Assembly (NCBI GenBank): GCA_964556005.1
Contig: CAZKUR010000034.1
Location: forward strand, 1-41,849
DNA: 41,849 nt
From: CAZKUR01 sp964556005
Lineage (GTDB): Bacteria > Bacteroidota > Ignavibacteria > Ignavibacteriales > Ignavibacteriaceae
Reading direction: 5' to 3'
Positions 8,333 through 16,853 of this stretch are shown here, one piece after another. The translations under genes and the position numbers were made by a program. The notes beneath the pieces are model-generated. The model was given only the letters and a program-made list of their open reading frames with translations, did not search any database and was not told where the DNA came from. Within the stretch, counting starts at the first letter, position 1. Every line of letters begins with the position of its first letter.

Positions 8333-9031
8333 ATGAGTAAAACTTCTTCCGCTGTTTATATTTTTTCGAATCATCCGCTTTTTAATAAAGAAGATGCTCC
8401 GTCTTTTGAAACCTTCAGCAAAGATAATTCTATTTTCTTATATGAAACTCTAATATTAAACCACGTGGAAAACTTTAGAGACATTCGGAACCAGGTTAAT
8501 ATCTTTTACTGTTTCGATGAAACGGATAAGGAATTTTTACCCAGCGAATTATATTCGTTGAATCATGATTTGTTTTTAGGCAATACAAAAGACAGCTTTG
8601 AATTTATAAAAAAATTAGCCGAAAAATATTTTTCTTCTTTCCATAAAAATCTGGTCATTTTTTATAACTCGGTCGGGGAAAGCAGTAAAACAATTTTAAA
8701 AGCCCTTGATTTAATTTCTATGGAAGATGATGCAACGATTATCGGGAAAACAAATAATGAAAATGTCGCTTTTATCGGGTTCAATACTTTCAGGCCGGAG
8801 ATATACTCAAATATAAATTTTGATTTATCTTTCGACAGGGTTTTACGTTACTTAAATAAATATGAAAATTTCGTTCATGTACTTGACAGCTTTATGAAAA
8901 TCGAATCTATAGACGACTTTAAAACTTTATACCGCGAATTATCGAAAAAGGACAGCCTTGCCTACTGCAGCCAGCACATTCATGAAAGATTCACAAACCT
9001 ATTTATTGAATATAAGGATTTGTTGAAATGA
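8333..9031 (+). CDS. Uncharacterised protein, possibly a degenerate DUF2064-like transferase
   Basis: A 232-residue soluble protein I cannot assign firmly. It starts right after the PrsW stop and overlaps nadD by four bases (ATGA), so it is surely translated. The order of features (a central LDLISMEDDATIIG segment, then a VAFIGFNTFRPEIY segment, then a C-terminal IESIDDFKTL segment) resembles DUF2064/rSAM-associated glycosyltransferase-like proteins. The usual acidic DGG and DxDT metal motifs are missing, so it may be a catalytically dead relative. Treat the relation as a hint only. Confidence 0.5.
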   Translation: MSKTSSAVYIFSNHPLFNKEDAPSFETFSKDNSIFLYETLILNHVENFRDIRNQVNIFYCFDETDKEFLPSELYSLNHDLFLGNTKDSFEFIKKLAEKYFSSFHKNLVIFYNSVGESSKTILKALDLISMEDDATIIGKTNNENVAFIGFNTFRPEIYSNINFDLSFDRVLRYLNKYENFVHVLDSFMKIESIDDFKTLYRELSKKDSLAYCSQHIHERFTNLFIEYKDLLK

Positions 9032-9606
9032 GTGCGGTAGGGATTTTCGGCGGAACTTTCGATCCTATTCATGTTGGCCATTTAATTTCCGCTCAATTCG
9101 TAAAAGAAATTAGAGAGCTTGAGAAAATAATTTTTGTACCGGCATTTATTTCTCCTTTTAAGGGAAATGATAAATCATCGGAACCGCAAGATAGGCTCGA
9201 AATGATCAAGCTTTCAATCGACAAAATAAAATATTTTGAAGTTTCCGATTTTGAAATAAATAATAAAGACGTAAGTTACACGATAAATACCCTAAAACAT
9301 TTTAAGAAAAAATATAATCAAGTCGAATTAATTATTGGACTGGATAATCTTTTTGAATTTCACAAATGGAAAGAGCCGGAAGAAATTTTGAAGCTTACAA
9401 AGCTAATTGTAATGAAAAGAAAAACCGAAGAAAAACCTGAATCAAAAAATAAATTTTATGGTCAAGCCGTTTTTATTGATACTCCCGTTATTGAAATCAG
9501 TTCGACGAAAATTCGTGAAAGAATAAAAAATGATTTACAGGTAGATTTTCTTGTAACACCGGAAGTCAAAAAATATATTTACAAATTAAATTTATACAAG
9601 GATTAA
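9028..9606 (+). CDS. nadD: Nicotinate-nucleotide adenylyltransferase NadD
   Basis: A 192-residue nucleotidyltransferase that makes NaAD in NAD synthesis. The N-terminal GGTFDPIHVGH motif (residues 8-18, with H15 and H18) and the C-terminal ISSTKIR motif (157-163) are the ATP-binding signatures of the family. It is translationally coupled to the preceding gene through a 4-base overlap, and the epimerase gene starts two bases after its stop. Confidence 0.95.
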   Translation: MSAVGIFGGTFDPIHVGHLISAQFVKEIRELEKIIFVPAFISPFKGNDKSSEPQDRLEMIKLSIDKIKYFEVSDFEINNKDVSYTINTLKHFKKKYNQVELIIGLDNLFEFHKWKEPEEILKLTKLIVMKRKTEEKPESKNKFYGQAVFIDTPVIEISSTKIRERIKNDLQVDFLVTPEVKKYIYKLNLYKD

Positions 9607-9608
9607 AA

Positions 9609-10529
9609 TTGAAAATATTAGTTACAGGCGGGGCCGGATTTATCGGTTCGCATATCGTCGATGCTTTTATAAATGAAGGACATTCGGTTGTAATAGTCGA
9701 CGATCTATCAACCGGACGTGAGCAAAATATAAACCCGAAAGCAAAATTCATAAAATTGGATATTACAGACGAAAAACTTTCAAATTTGTTCGAGCAGGAA
9801 AAATTCGATGTTGTCGATCATCATGCAGCACAAATGGATGTGAGAAAGTCAGTCAAAGATCCTGCCTTCGACGCACGCACAAATATTATCGGGACTATTA
9901 ACCTGCTCCAAAACTCAATTAAAACTGGAGTAAAAAGATTCATTTTTGCTTCAACCGGCGGCGCAGTTTACGGTGAGCAAAAATATTTCCCCGCAGATGA
10001 AGAACATCCCACATTGCCGGTTTCACCGTACGGAATATCAAAGCTTTCGGTTGAAAAATATCTTTTCTTCTATAACGTTCAGTATAATTTTAATTATACA
10101 ATTTTGCGGTATGCAAACATTTACGGGCCAAGACAAAATCCCGAAGGTGAAGCAGGGGTAGTTGCTATCTTTACAAACAAACTGCTTAAAAATGAACAGC
10201 CTGTAATCAACGGCGACGGAAAGCAGACAAGGGATTATGTCTTTGTCGGTGATGTAGTTAAAGCCAATTTATTAGCTTTAAATGATAAGGCAACTGATAT
10301 TTTTAATGTAGGGACAGGATTGGAGACTGATGTAAATAAGCTGTTTAATTATCTAAATAAAATAACAGGTAAAAATAGAGAAGAACAGCACGGGCCAGCT
10401 GCACCCGGTGAGCAACTAAGAAGTGTTATTACTTCTGAAAAAATGTTAAAAAAATTTAATTGGAAACCTGATTCAAAACTTGAAGATGGTTTGCAAAAAA
10501 CTGTTGAGTATTTTAAAAAAGCTCTATAA
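9609..10529 (+). CDS. NAD-dependent sugar-nucleotide epimerase (GalE-like)
   Basis: A 306-residue extended SDR. The glycine motif GGAGFIG is at residues 7-13, the catalytic serine/threonine region FASTGGAVYG at 113-122 and YGISK (Y141, K145) follows. The overall look is of UDP-glucose 4-epimerase-like enzymes of about 310 residues, but dTDP-glucose dehydratase-like or UDP-GlcNAc epimerase activity cannot be excluded. The start is a TTG at 9609, two bases after the nadD stop; no ATG is available before the Rossmann motif. It could supply sugars for surface polysaccharide. Confidence 0.85.
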   Translation: MKILVTGGAGFIGSHIVDAFINEGHSVVIVDDLSTGREQNINPKAKFIKLDITDEKLSNLFEQEKFDVVDHHAAQMDVRKSVKDPAFDARTNIIGTINLLQNSIKTGVKRFIFASTGGAVYGEQKYFPADEEHPTLPVSPYGISKLSVEKYLFFYNVQYNFNYTILRYANIYGPRQNPEGEAGVVAIFTNKLLKNEQPVINGDGKQTRDYVFVGDVVKANLLALNDKATDIFNVGTGLETDVNKLFNYLNKITGKNREEQHGPAAPGEQLRSVITSEKMLKKFNWKPDSKLEDGLQKTVEYFKKAL

Positions 10530-10558
10530 TTTAATTTTCGAAAAATAAAATTCTAAAT

Positions 10559-11512
10559 ATGATATCTGATTCTTTAATTCAAGGTTTATTAAATAACGAT
10601 AAGAAAGCGGTAGCAAGATCAATTTCGATTGTTGAAAGCGATGATGAAACGGCTGCAGAACTTTTAAAAAAAATTTACTATAAAGTCGGCAATGCATACA
10701 GGATCGGTATTACAGGACCTCCCGGGGCCGGCAAAAGTACTATCACAAATCAGTTAACAAAATTGTACAGATCGCAGGATAAAAAAGTTGGTATAGTTGC
10801 GGTTGATCCTACAAGCCCGTTTACTGGCGGCGCACTGCTTGGTGATAGAGTAAGAATGATGGACATAGGTCAGGATCCAGGAGTGTTTATCAGAAGCATG
10901 GCAACTCGCGGAAGCCTGGGAGGATTGAGTAAAAAAGCAATCGATGCTGCAGATATTATCGATGCTGCCGGATTCGATATTATTTTATTGGAAACTGTAG
11001 GTGTTGGACAATCAGAACTGGATATCGCAAACGCAGCAGATACTACCATTGTTGTTCTCGTGCCTGAGTCGGGAGATGCAGTGCAGGCAATGAAAGCCGG
11101 GCTAATGGAAATTGCCGACTTCTTTGTATTGAACAAAAGCGACAGGCCCGGGTCACATCAAGCCGTTACCGCATTAAAAACAATCTTAGGATTTAAAGAA
11201 CATTTGGCAACGACCTGGATGGGAGATATAATTACTGCAATCGCTTCGGAAAATAAAGGTATCAAAAAAATTTCCGAAGAAATAAACAGGCATAAAAATT
11301 ATTTGAATGAATCGGGAAAATTTCTCAAAAAAAGAGAAGAGCATACAAAAAACAGGATTAAAAATATCGTCGAAGAAAAAATCAAAAAAGAATTGTGGAA
11401 TGATAGAAGTGAGCATTCTCTGGATTCATCATTGGAAAAAGTTGTCTTGGGTGATTTATCCCCTTATCATATTGCGGATGAAATAATTGAAAATTTTAAA
11501 AAGCATGTTTAG
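10559..11512 (+). CDS. meaB: MeaB/ArgK-type GTPase (methylmalonyl-CoA mutase chaperone)
   Basis: A 317-residue P-loop GTPase with Walker A GPPGAGKST at 53-61, the VAVDPTSPFTGGALLGDR segment typical of MeaB, and NKSD as the guanine-specificity motif. MeaB proteins load and protect adenosylcobalamin in methylmalonyl-CoA mutase. No mutase gene is in the window. The downstream acyl-CoA dehydrogenase and carboxylase genes fit propionyl/branched-chain acyl-CoA catabolism. It starts 29 bases after the epimerase. Confidence 0.92.
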   Translation: MISDSLIQGLLNNDKKAVARSISIVESDDETAAELLKKIYYKVGNAYRIGITGPPGAGKSTITNQLTKLYRSQDKKVGIVAVDPTSPFTGGALLGDRVRMMDIGQDPGVFIRSMATRGSLGGLSKKAIDAADIIDAAGFDIILLETVGVGQSELDIANAADTTIVVLVPESGDAVQAMKAGLMEIADFFVLNKSDRPGSHQAVTALKTILGFKEHLATTWMGDIITAIASENKGIKKISEEINRHKNYLNESGKFLKKREEHTKNRIKNIVEEKIKKELWNDRSEHSLDSSLEKVVLGDLSPYHIADEIIENFKKHV

Positions 11513-11580
11513 TATATTGTATTTTAAATTATAAATTATATTGTAAAAATTAGGTTTTTTAAACAATACAGGGAGAATAA

Positions 11581-12747
11581 ATGGAAACTTTGAATGAAAA
11601 CTTCCAGTTAAAATTAACCGAGAACCAGATCCTTATCAGGGACACAGTGAAAAATTTCGCTGAAAAAAATATACGTCCAGTCGTTATGAAATACGATGAA
11701 GCGCAGGAATTCCCGATGGATATAATTAGACAATTGGGTGATCTTGGATTTATGGGAATTCTTTTTGACGAAAAATACGGCGGCTCCGGGTTAGGCTATA
11801 TGGAATTTGCGATGATTATTGAAGAGTTGGGAAGAGTCGATCCTTCAATTTCTCTTTCTGTAGCAGCACATAACGGTTTGTGTTCGAATCATATTTACAG
11901 GTTTGCGAATGAAGAGCAAAAGAAAAAATACATTCCCGATTTAGCATCAGGCAGGAAAGTAGGCGCATGGGGTTTAACCGAAGCCGTCTCAGGCAGCGAT
12001 GCTGCAGGATTAAAAACATTTGCCGAGAAAAAAGGAGATTACTATATACTTAACGGTAGCAAATCTTTTATTACTCACGGTACAGTTGGCAAAACTGCGG
12101 TCATTATGGCTAGAACAAGTAAAGATAAAGGCTCCAAAGGAATTTCAGCTTTCATTTTGGAGAAAGGAATGGAAGGATTTATAGTCGGGAAAAAAGAAAA
12201 CAAGCTCGGGATGAGAGCGAGCGATACAACACAGCTTGCTTTTGATAATTGTAAAGTTCCGGCAGAGAACCTAATCGGCCAGGAAGGCGAAGGATTTATA
12301 CAAGCAATGAAAATATTGGAAGGCGGAAGAATTTCGATTGCTGCTGTAAGTCTTGGACTTGCTCAAGGATGCCTTGATGCAGTTTTAAAATATTCACAGG
12401 AAAGAAAGCAATTCGGAAAGACATTAGCAGATTTTCAAGCTACACAATTTAAAATTGCGGAAATGCAGACGAATATCGCCGCTGCCAGGCTGCTCATGAT
12501 GCGCGCAGCATATATGAAGGACAACAATATTCCAAATACAAAAGAAGCAGCGATGGCAAAATTGTTCGCCAGCGAAGTTGCTGAAAAAGCTTCGAGTGAA
12601 GCTGTTCAAATTTTCGGTGGATACGGTTTTATTAAAGATTACCCGGTTGAAAAATTTTACCGCGATGTAAAGCTTTGTACCATCGGGGAAGGCACTTCGG
12701 AGATACAGAGAATTGTAATTGCGAGAGATTTAATTAAAGGCGACTAA
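11581..12747 (+). CDS. Acyl-CoA dehydrogenase (short/branched-chain type)
   Basis: A 388-residue FAD enzyme that makes the alpha,beta double bond of acyl-CoA. Present are the GAWGLTEAVSGSDA flavin/substrate stretch, the RKQFGK motif and the C-terminal GEGTSEIQR motif with E370 at the position of the catalytic base of short-chain and branched-chain enzymes. Isovaleryl-CoA dehydrogenase has its base elsewhere, so this is more like butyryl/2-methylbutyryl-CoA dehydrogenase. A good ribosome site (agggag, 6 bases before ATG 11581) precedes it. It lies between meaB and a carboxylase beta subunit. Confidence 0.93.
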   Translation: METLNENFQLKLTENQILIRDTVKNFAEKNIRPVVMKYDEAQEFPMDIIRQLGDLGFMGILFDEKYGGSGLGYMEFAMIIEELGRVDPSISLSVAAHNGLCSNHIYRFANEEQKKKYIPDLASGRKVGAWGLTEAVSGSDAAGLKTFAEKKGDYYILNGSKSFITHGTVGKTAVIMARTSKDKGSKGISAFILEKGMEGFIVGKKENKLGMRASDTTQLAFDNCKVPAENLIGQEGEGFIQAMKILEGGRISIAAVSLGLAQGCLDAVLKYSQERKQFGKTLADFQATQFKIAEMQTNIAAARLLMMRAAYMKDNNIPNTKEAAMAKLFASEVAEKASSEAVQIFGGYGFIKDYPVEKFYRDVKLCTIGEGTSEIQRIVIARDLIKGD

Positions 12748-12796
12748 ATTCGAAAGAAAATTTAAGTTCGTTATTTAATAGAGAAAGATTAAACTT

Positions 12797-12813
12797 AACC
12801 CTAATTGAGGGTT
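12797..12813 (+). other. Small inverted repeat between acyl-CoA dehydrogenase and carboxylase
   Basis: Arms aaccct and agggtt pair perfectly around a five-base loop. There is no T tract after it, so it is not a standard terminator; it may be a weak RNA hairpin in the 163-base gap. Chance is possible. Confidence 0.3.
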
Positions 12814-12910
12814 TACCCAAACATAGCACAGATTAGTAATCTATGCACAAAGTCCAAGAGAAAAAAATGGTGAGTAACCACATTTAAAACACAAAAATTT
12901 AAATATCAGT

Positions 12911-14566
12911 ATGAGTACTATCGGAAAACCAATTGAAGAGAATGAAACATTCCTCAAAAGAGAAGATTACTATAAAAACATTATCCGCAAACTGCAAAGC
13001 GAAAAAGATGTCGTAAAGCTCGGCGGCGGGAAAAAATCAATCGAAAAGCATAAAGCAAAAGGTAAATTAACTGCGCGTGAACGCATAAGCAAACTGATCG
13101 ATAATGAAAAAGATTTTTATGAATTATCGACCTTTGCAGCATATGACATGTACAAAGAATACGGCGGAGCCCCGTCATCCGGAACGGTTTTCGGAATCGG
13201 GAAAATCCATGGTAGAAGGTGCGTTATCGTTGCAAACGATGCGACTGTAAAAGCTGGTGCATGGTTTCCTATCACTGCAAAGAAAAATCTTCGTGCACAG
13301 GAAATTGCGATGGAAAACCGCTTGCCGATTATTTATCTCGTAGACAGCGCCGGAGTTTTCCTTCCATTGCAGGACGAAATTTTCCCCGACAAAGAACATT
13401 TCGGAAGAATATTTAGAAATAATGCGGTCATGTCATCGATGGGAATTCCTCAAATCTCTGCTATCATGGGACCGTGCGTTGCAGGCGGCGCTTATCTTCC
13501 AATCATGAGCGATGAAGCTTTAATTGTCGAAGGTGAAGGTTCGGTTTTTTTGGCAGGGGCTCACCTTGTAAAAGCAGCAATCGGCGAGGTTATCGATAAC
13601 GAAAGATTAGGTGGTGCAAGAGTTCAATCAAATGTTTCCGGTGTGACCGATTACATTATGAAAAACGATGATGAATGCATTGAGCAAATTAGAAGTCTTG
13701 TTTCAAAATTTGGAGAAAATAACAAAGCCGGTTTTAACAGAGTTGAAAGCAAACCTTCAAAATTTAAAACAAGTGAGATTTACGGTTTACTTCCTGAAGA
13801 TACTATCAAACCGTATGATATGTATGAAGTCATTGCAAGGATTGTAGACGATTCCGAAATAGATGAGTACAAAGCCGGGTACGGCAAAACAATTATTACG
13901 GCTTATGCAAGAGTAGACGGCTGGGCTGTTGGGATTGTAGCAAATCAAAGAAGCATTGCAAAAACTGAAGCCGGTGAAATGCAGGTCGGCGGAGTGATTT
14001 ACTCTGACAGTTCCGATAAAGCAGCAAGATTTATTATGAACTGCAACCAGAAAAAAATTCCATTGTTATTTCTTCAGGATGTCACAGGTTTTATGGTCGG
14101 CAGCAGAGCCGAACACGGCGGCATAATAAAAGACGGTGCAAAAATGGTAAACGCAGTTGCAAATTCGGTTGTACCGAAAATTACAATTATTGTAGGCAAC
14201 AGTTTCGGTGCAGGTAATTACGCAATGTGCGGTAAAGCTTACGACCCGCGGTTTATCTTTGCTTATACGAATGCCAAAATTGCTGTAATGGGAGGAAGCC
14301 AGGCAAGCAATGTACTTCTTGACATAAAATTAGGACAGGCTAAGAAAAGCGGGAAGGAAATTTCCGAAGAAGATAAAAAGAAATTTCTTGATGAAATAAA
14401 TCAATCCTACGAAGAAAAAAGCAACACGTTATATGCTGCTGCAAGATTGTGGGTCGATGAGATAATTGATCCGGCTTTAACAAGAGAATATATTTCAATG
14501 TGTTTGGAAGTTGCAAATAATAACCCGGATATATCGAAGTTTAATACAGGTGTTATACAGACTTGA
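12911..14566 (+). CDS. Acyl-CoA carboxylase beta subunit (methylcrotonyl-CoA carboxylase type)
   Basis: A 551-residue carboxyltransferase of the crotonase-like biotin carboxylase family, which moves CO2 from carboxybiotin to acyl-CoA. The LQDEIFPDKEHFGRIFRNN segment, MGPCVAGGAYLPIMSDEA and the GAHLVKAAIGE stretch read like methylcrotonyl-CoA carboxylase beta (leucine degradation) rather than propionyl-CoA carboxylase beta. Length suits that family (535-565). The biotin carboxylase/carrier (alpha) subunit is not adjacent, so it must lie elsewhere. The adjacent acyl-CoA dehydrogenase supports an amino-acid catabolic role. Confidence 0.9.
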   Translation: MSTIGKPIEENETFLKREDYYKNIIRKLQSEKDVVKLGGGKKSIEKHKAKGKLTARERISKLIDNEKDFYELSTFAAYDMYKEYGGAPSSGTVFGIGKIHGRRCVIVANDATVKAGAWFPITAKKNLRAQEIAMENRLPIIYLVDSAGVFLPLQDEIFPDKEHFGRIFRNNAVMSSMGIPQISAIMGPCVAGGAYLPIMSDEALIVEGEGSVFLAGAHLVKAAIGEVIDNERLGGARVQSNVSGVTDYIMKNDDECIEQIRSLVSKFGENNKAGFNRVESKPSKFKTSEIYGLLPEDTIKPYDMYEVIARIVDDSEIDEYKAGYGKTIITAYARVDGWAVGIVANQRSIAKTEAGEMQVGGVIYSDSSDKAARFIMNCNQKKIPLLFLQDVTGFMVGSRAEHGGIIKDGAKMVNAVANSVVPKITIIVGNSFGAGNYAMCGKAYDPRFIFAYTNAKIAVMGGSQASNVLLDIKLGQAKKSGKEISEEDKKKFLDEINQSYEEKSNTLYAAARLWVDEIIDPALTREYISMCLEVANNNPDISKFNTGVIQT

Positions 14567-14583
14567 AAAAGAAAGTAAGAACT

Positions 14584-14601
14584 GTAAAAATTTATTTTTA
14601 C
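14584..14601 (+). terminator. Possible hairpin terminator after the carboxylase gene
   Basis: A perfect 7-base stem (gtaaaaa / tttttac) with a four-base loop lies 17 bases after the carboxylase stop. The right arm is itself T-rich. There is almost no GC in the stem, so terminator strength is doubtful. Confidence 0.4.
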
Positions 14602-14607
14602 TTAATT

Positions 14608-14684
14608 CTTCGTGTCTTTGTGGCAATAAAAAAATTGTTGATTTTACTATGAAGTAAAAAAAAATTAAACACAAAGGCGCAAAG
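14608..14684. repeat. Imperfect inverted repeat with cacaaag/ctttgtg arms
   Basis: The left arm around 14608-14622 reads cttcgtgtctttgtg. The right arm around 14670-14684 reads cacaaaggcgcaaag. Its reverse complement matches the left arm at 12 of 15 positions, with about 47 AT-rich bases between. It is non-coding. It resembles a dispersed intergenic repeat, but copy number cannot be checked from this window. Confidence 0.5.
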
Positions 14685-15028
14685 TTTTTCTTATACATAT
14701 TTATCGATCTTGTCTTTAAAAATTTTAATAATATTTCCCATGCTAGTGCTATCCTTCGTTTTAAGATGAATTATGAGATAATTGAGTAGAACTTTTCGAG
14801 TAACGATTTTTATTTTATTGGAAGTTTATTTATAATTACGCTGGATATCTGTTTGACTAATTCTTAATTCTAACAATAAAAAAGTAAAACTTATATTCTT
14901 AATTCTAATCCAAATTAAAACATTACCTTCATTTCTTCTTGATTCGATATTTTCATTAACGTAAGTATCTTAATCAGATAATTTAGGTAATTCAATATCT
15001 TTAAGTACTTTGCATATACTTTCTCGAA
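14685..15028. other. AT-rich gap with no gene
   Basis: No supported coding region on either strand. A 13-base direct repeat (ttcttaattctaa) occurs at 14861-14873 and 14896-14908. The base composition is lower in GC than the flanking genes, as expected of decaying accessory DNA. Confidence 0.5.
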
Positions 15029-15521
15029 TTAACAATAAATTTTTTTTGTTATTTTACTAACAAGCTGACGCTTTTTAACAAGCTCCCCAGTACCAAGATG
15101 AAGTTTTAGATTAGTCTCTATATTATGGGCATGCGGATTTGAGGGGAATGGATCTCTATCATAAAGATGAATCTTCCAAATTTCTCCATATACTTTAACC
15201 TGAGCTCTCTGACTCAGACGTGCGAAACTTTTAGGTAATATAGTTTTTTTAAGAGTAACTGAACAAATTTGAAAGCGTGATATAAAATCAAAATCTTTTA
15301 AATCTGCTATCATTTGTTCTGAGGAGAGTTCTTTAAAAATTAGATTAGGCGGCATATCCGACATTTCATAATAATTAGCCAGCGCCAAATAAAGATCATC
15401 ATCCGAAAAGGATTGAGCCTAGTAAATTTCAAGCTCAGTTCTGGCTTTATTTAATTCTTGGCGAAAATATTTTACTTCATCCTTCAATTTTATCGATATA
15501 ATTATTTAACAAACTTACCAT
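15029..15521 (-). pseudogene. Broken gene of unknown function (WKIH...DPFPSNPHAHN protein)
   Basis: The longest open piece (119 codons, 15029-15388) carries a striking KVYGEIWKIHLYDRDPF, then PSNPHAHN, then LHLGTGELVKK pattern that looks like a conserved domain; I cannot name its family. Reading upstream in the same frame there is a TAG codon just after ARTELEIY, and the frame continues in sense further back. A one-base frame change near the GG of 15479-15480 would join it to an ATG at 15521 (MVSLLNNYIDKIE). One stop plus one frameshift suggest a decayed gene of about 160 codons. A short TTG-started survivor is possible. Confidence 0.55.
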
Positions 15522-15754
15522 TTGTATAATTTAAAATTGTGCCTTTCTATTTTAATAACATCCTTTAGACGAAGGTAATATTTTATTGATCACTGAAATA
15601 AATTTAACATACTATGAAAGAGTAAAAGCATGAACATCAAAAAACTATTTATTGCAAATTATTCTTATTAAAGGAGTATATTATAACTTTACCGCTAGTC
15701 TTAGTTACAAAACAAATCCTAACTTTTTACTTAAATAAAGATGTTAAGCAGTTT
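15522..15754. other. Non-coding gap between two broken genes
   Basis: No coding region, RNA gene or repeat that I can support. It is AT-rich and probably held the promoter of the broken gene at 15029-15521. Confidence 0.4.
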
Positions 15755-16249
15755 CTAACCATTAACAAATTTTTCAATAAATGCTCTAATTAAATTGCTA
15801 CGAGTTATTAATAAAGAAGAAGCATATTTCTTTGGTTATTCAATTATAATACCGGCAAATAGAGGTGATTTTTCAATTGTAGGTTCTTCAAATATGGGAA
15901 ATGGCCATATTCCACCGCCACTCATACCACGATAATCTGGGGTGAACCAATACCTTTTTTTGTTGCAATTGTTTTACGGTTAAATCGCAATAAAATGTGT
16001 GTATTGTAATTGATACTCGCTCTCTTATATCCTACCTCTTTTGCATATCCAGTCATAAACATTGTCAGATGTGTTTCAATTAGATGTTTTTTATAATTCC
16101 TAATCTGATCATGTGCTCGACATCCTAATACAATAAATAGTGTTGAATTTATTTCCATGGGTGGTACAGAAATATGATTAAGGTCTAAAAATTTTTCCTG
16201 TAATGCTTATAGTTAAACTGATTAGAATTATCGATTTTCAATTCAGATG
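15755..16249 (-). pseudogene. Broken trypsin-like serine protease gene (C-terminal part)
   Basis: Pieces in two frames join to one plausible protein. The 78-codon piece from 16158 ends in RFNRKTIATKK at a seven-A run (plus-strand T run 15955-15961). With one added base it goes on as FTPDYRGMSGGGIWPF, holding GMSGGG, which looks like the nucleophile loop of trypsin-fold proteases. A TAA at 15838-15836 interrupts this frame, which then continues (PKKYASSLLITRSNLIRAF) to a TAG at 15757-15755. Upstream of 16158 there is further coding-like sequence (QFNYKHYRKNF, LDLNHISVPP) in two frames. The His/Asp half of the protease is not recognisable. Confidence 0.5.
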
Positions 16250-16534
16250 ATATTCCCGAATTATTTCTTACATATCAACCAACTTAAATTTCATTTATTT
16301 TTTACATAAAAACACTTAATTCAAAAACTAAAGTCATCTCTGCTAAAATCTATCCACCATTATCAAAGAGCATTGCCCCAAGCCTGGAAATTGAATAGGT
16401 GTTTGCGGGTTTCAAACAATATCGGCTTCTAAAATATTATTTTATTTTTTAACTATCAACAAAAATCAATGAATTTAAATCGAGAGATGAAAGATTATTC
16501 CTTTAAATTATTATCCCTTTAACTTATCTTTGAA
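16250..16534. other. Non-coding gap upstream of the toxin-antitoxin pair
   Basis: No gene can be supported. Minus-strand translations in this stretch are broken by many stops; it may contain the eroded 5' part of the protease-like gene. The promoter of the nucleotidyltransferase/HEPN pair must lie near its right end. Confidence 0.4.
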
Positions 16535-16549
16535 TAACTATCATAGTTA
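16535..16549. promoter_or_regulatory. Palindromic operator candidate of the MNT/HEPN pair
   Basis: A perfect palindrome, taactat-c-atagtta, ends 16 bases before the ATG of the nucleotidyltransferase gene. Its position between the presumed promoter and the start fits autoregulation, which is usual for toxin-antitoxin units. No regulator binding is proven. Confidence 0.5.
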
Positions 16550-16565
16550 ATTTAGTTAGCATTTA

Positions 16566-16853
16566 ATGAAAGATGAAAAACTAAATAATATTATCGATAT
16601 TTTGGTAAATGAACTACTACCAAAAAAAATTATTTTATTCGGGTCGAGAGGAAAAGGCAAAGCATCATTCAACTCCGATTATGACATAGCAATTGAATCT
16701 TGTAATGTCAGCCTAAGAGAAAAGAGAATACTAAAGGATAAAATTAATGAAATAATCGGTCTTCATAAAATTGATCTGGTTTTTCTCAGGGAGGTTGATA
16801 AAGAATTTAAAAAGATAATCCATAATTCGGGGAAAATTGTTTATGAACGATGA
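16566..16853 (+). CDS. MNT-domain nucleotidyltransferase (MntA-like antitoxin)
   Basis: A 95-residue minimal nucleotidyltransferase. The active-site signature GS-x10-DxD is intact: G26, S27, D38 and D40, and a third acidic residue D70 lies in KIDLVFL. In studied pairs (MntA with HepT) this protein transfers AMP groups to a tyrosine of the HEPN toxin and so neutralises it. It overlaps the HEPN gene by 11 bases. It belongs to the HI0073-like subgroup, judging from its partner. Confidence 0.88.
   Translation: MKDEKLNNIIDILVNELLPKKIILFGSRGKGKASFNSDYDIAIESCNVSLREKRILKDKINEIIGLHKIDLVFLREVDKEFKKIIHNSGKIVYER

Noticed and set aside
11581..12747. Isovaleryl-CoA dehydrogenase as the name for the acyl-CoA dehydrogenase
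   Set aside because: The glutamate in GEGTSEIQR is typical of short/branched-chain enzymes; isovaleryl-CoA dehydrogenase has its base elsewhere.
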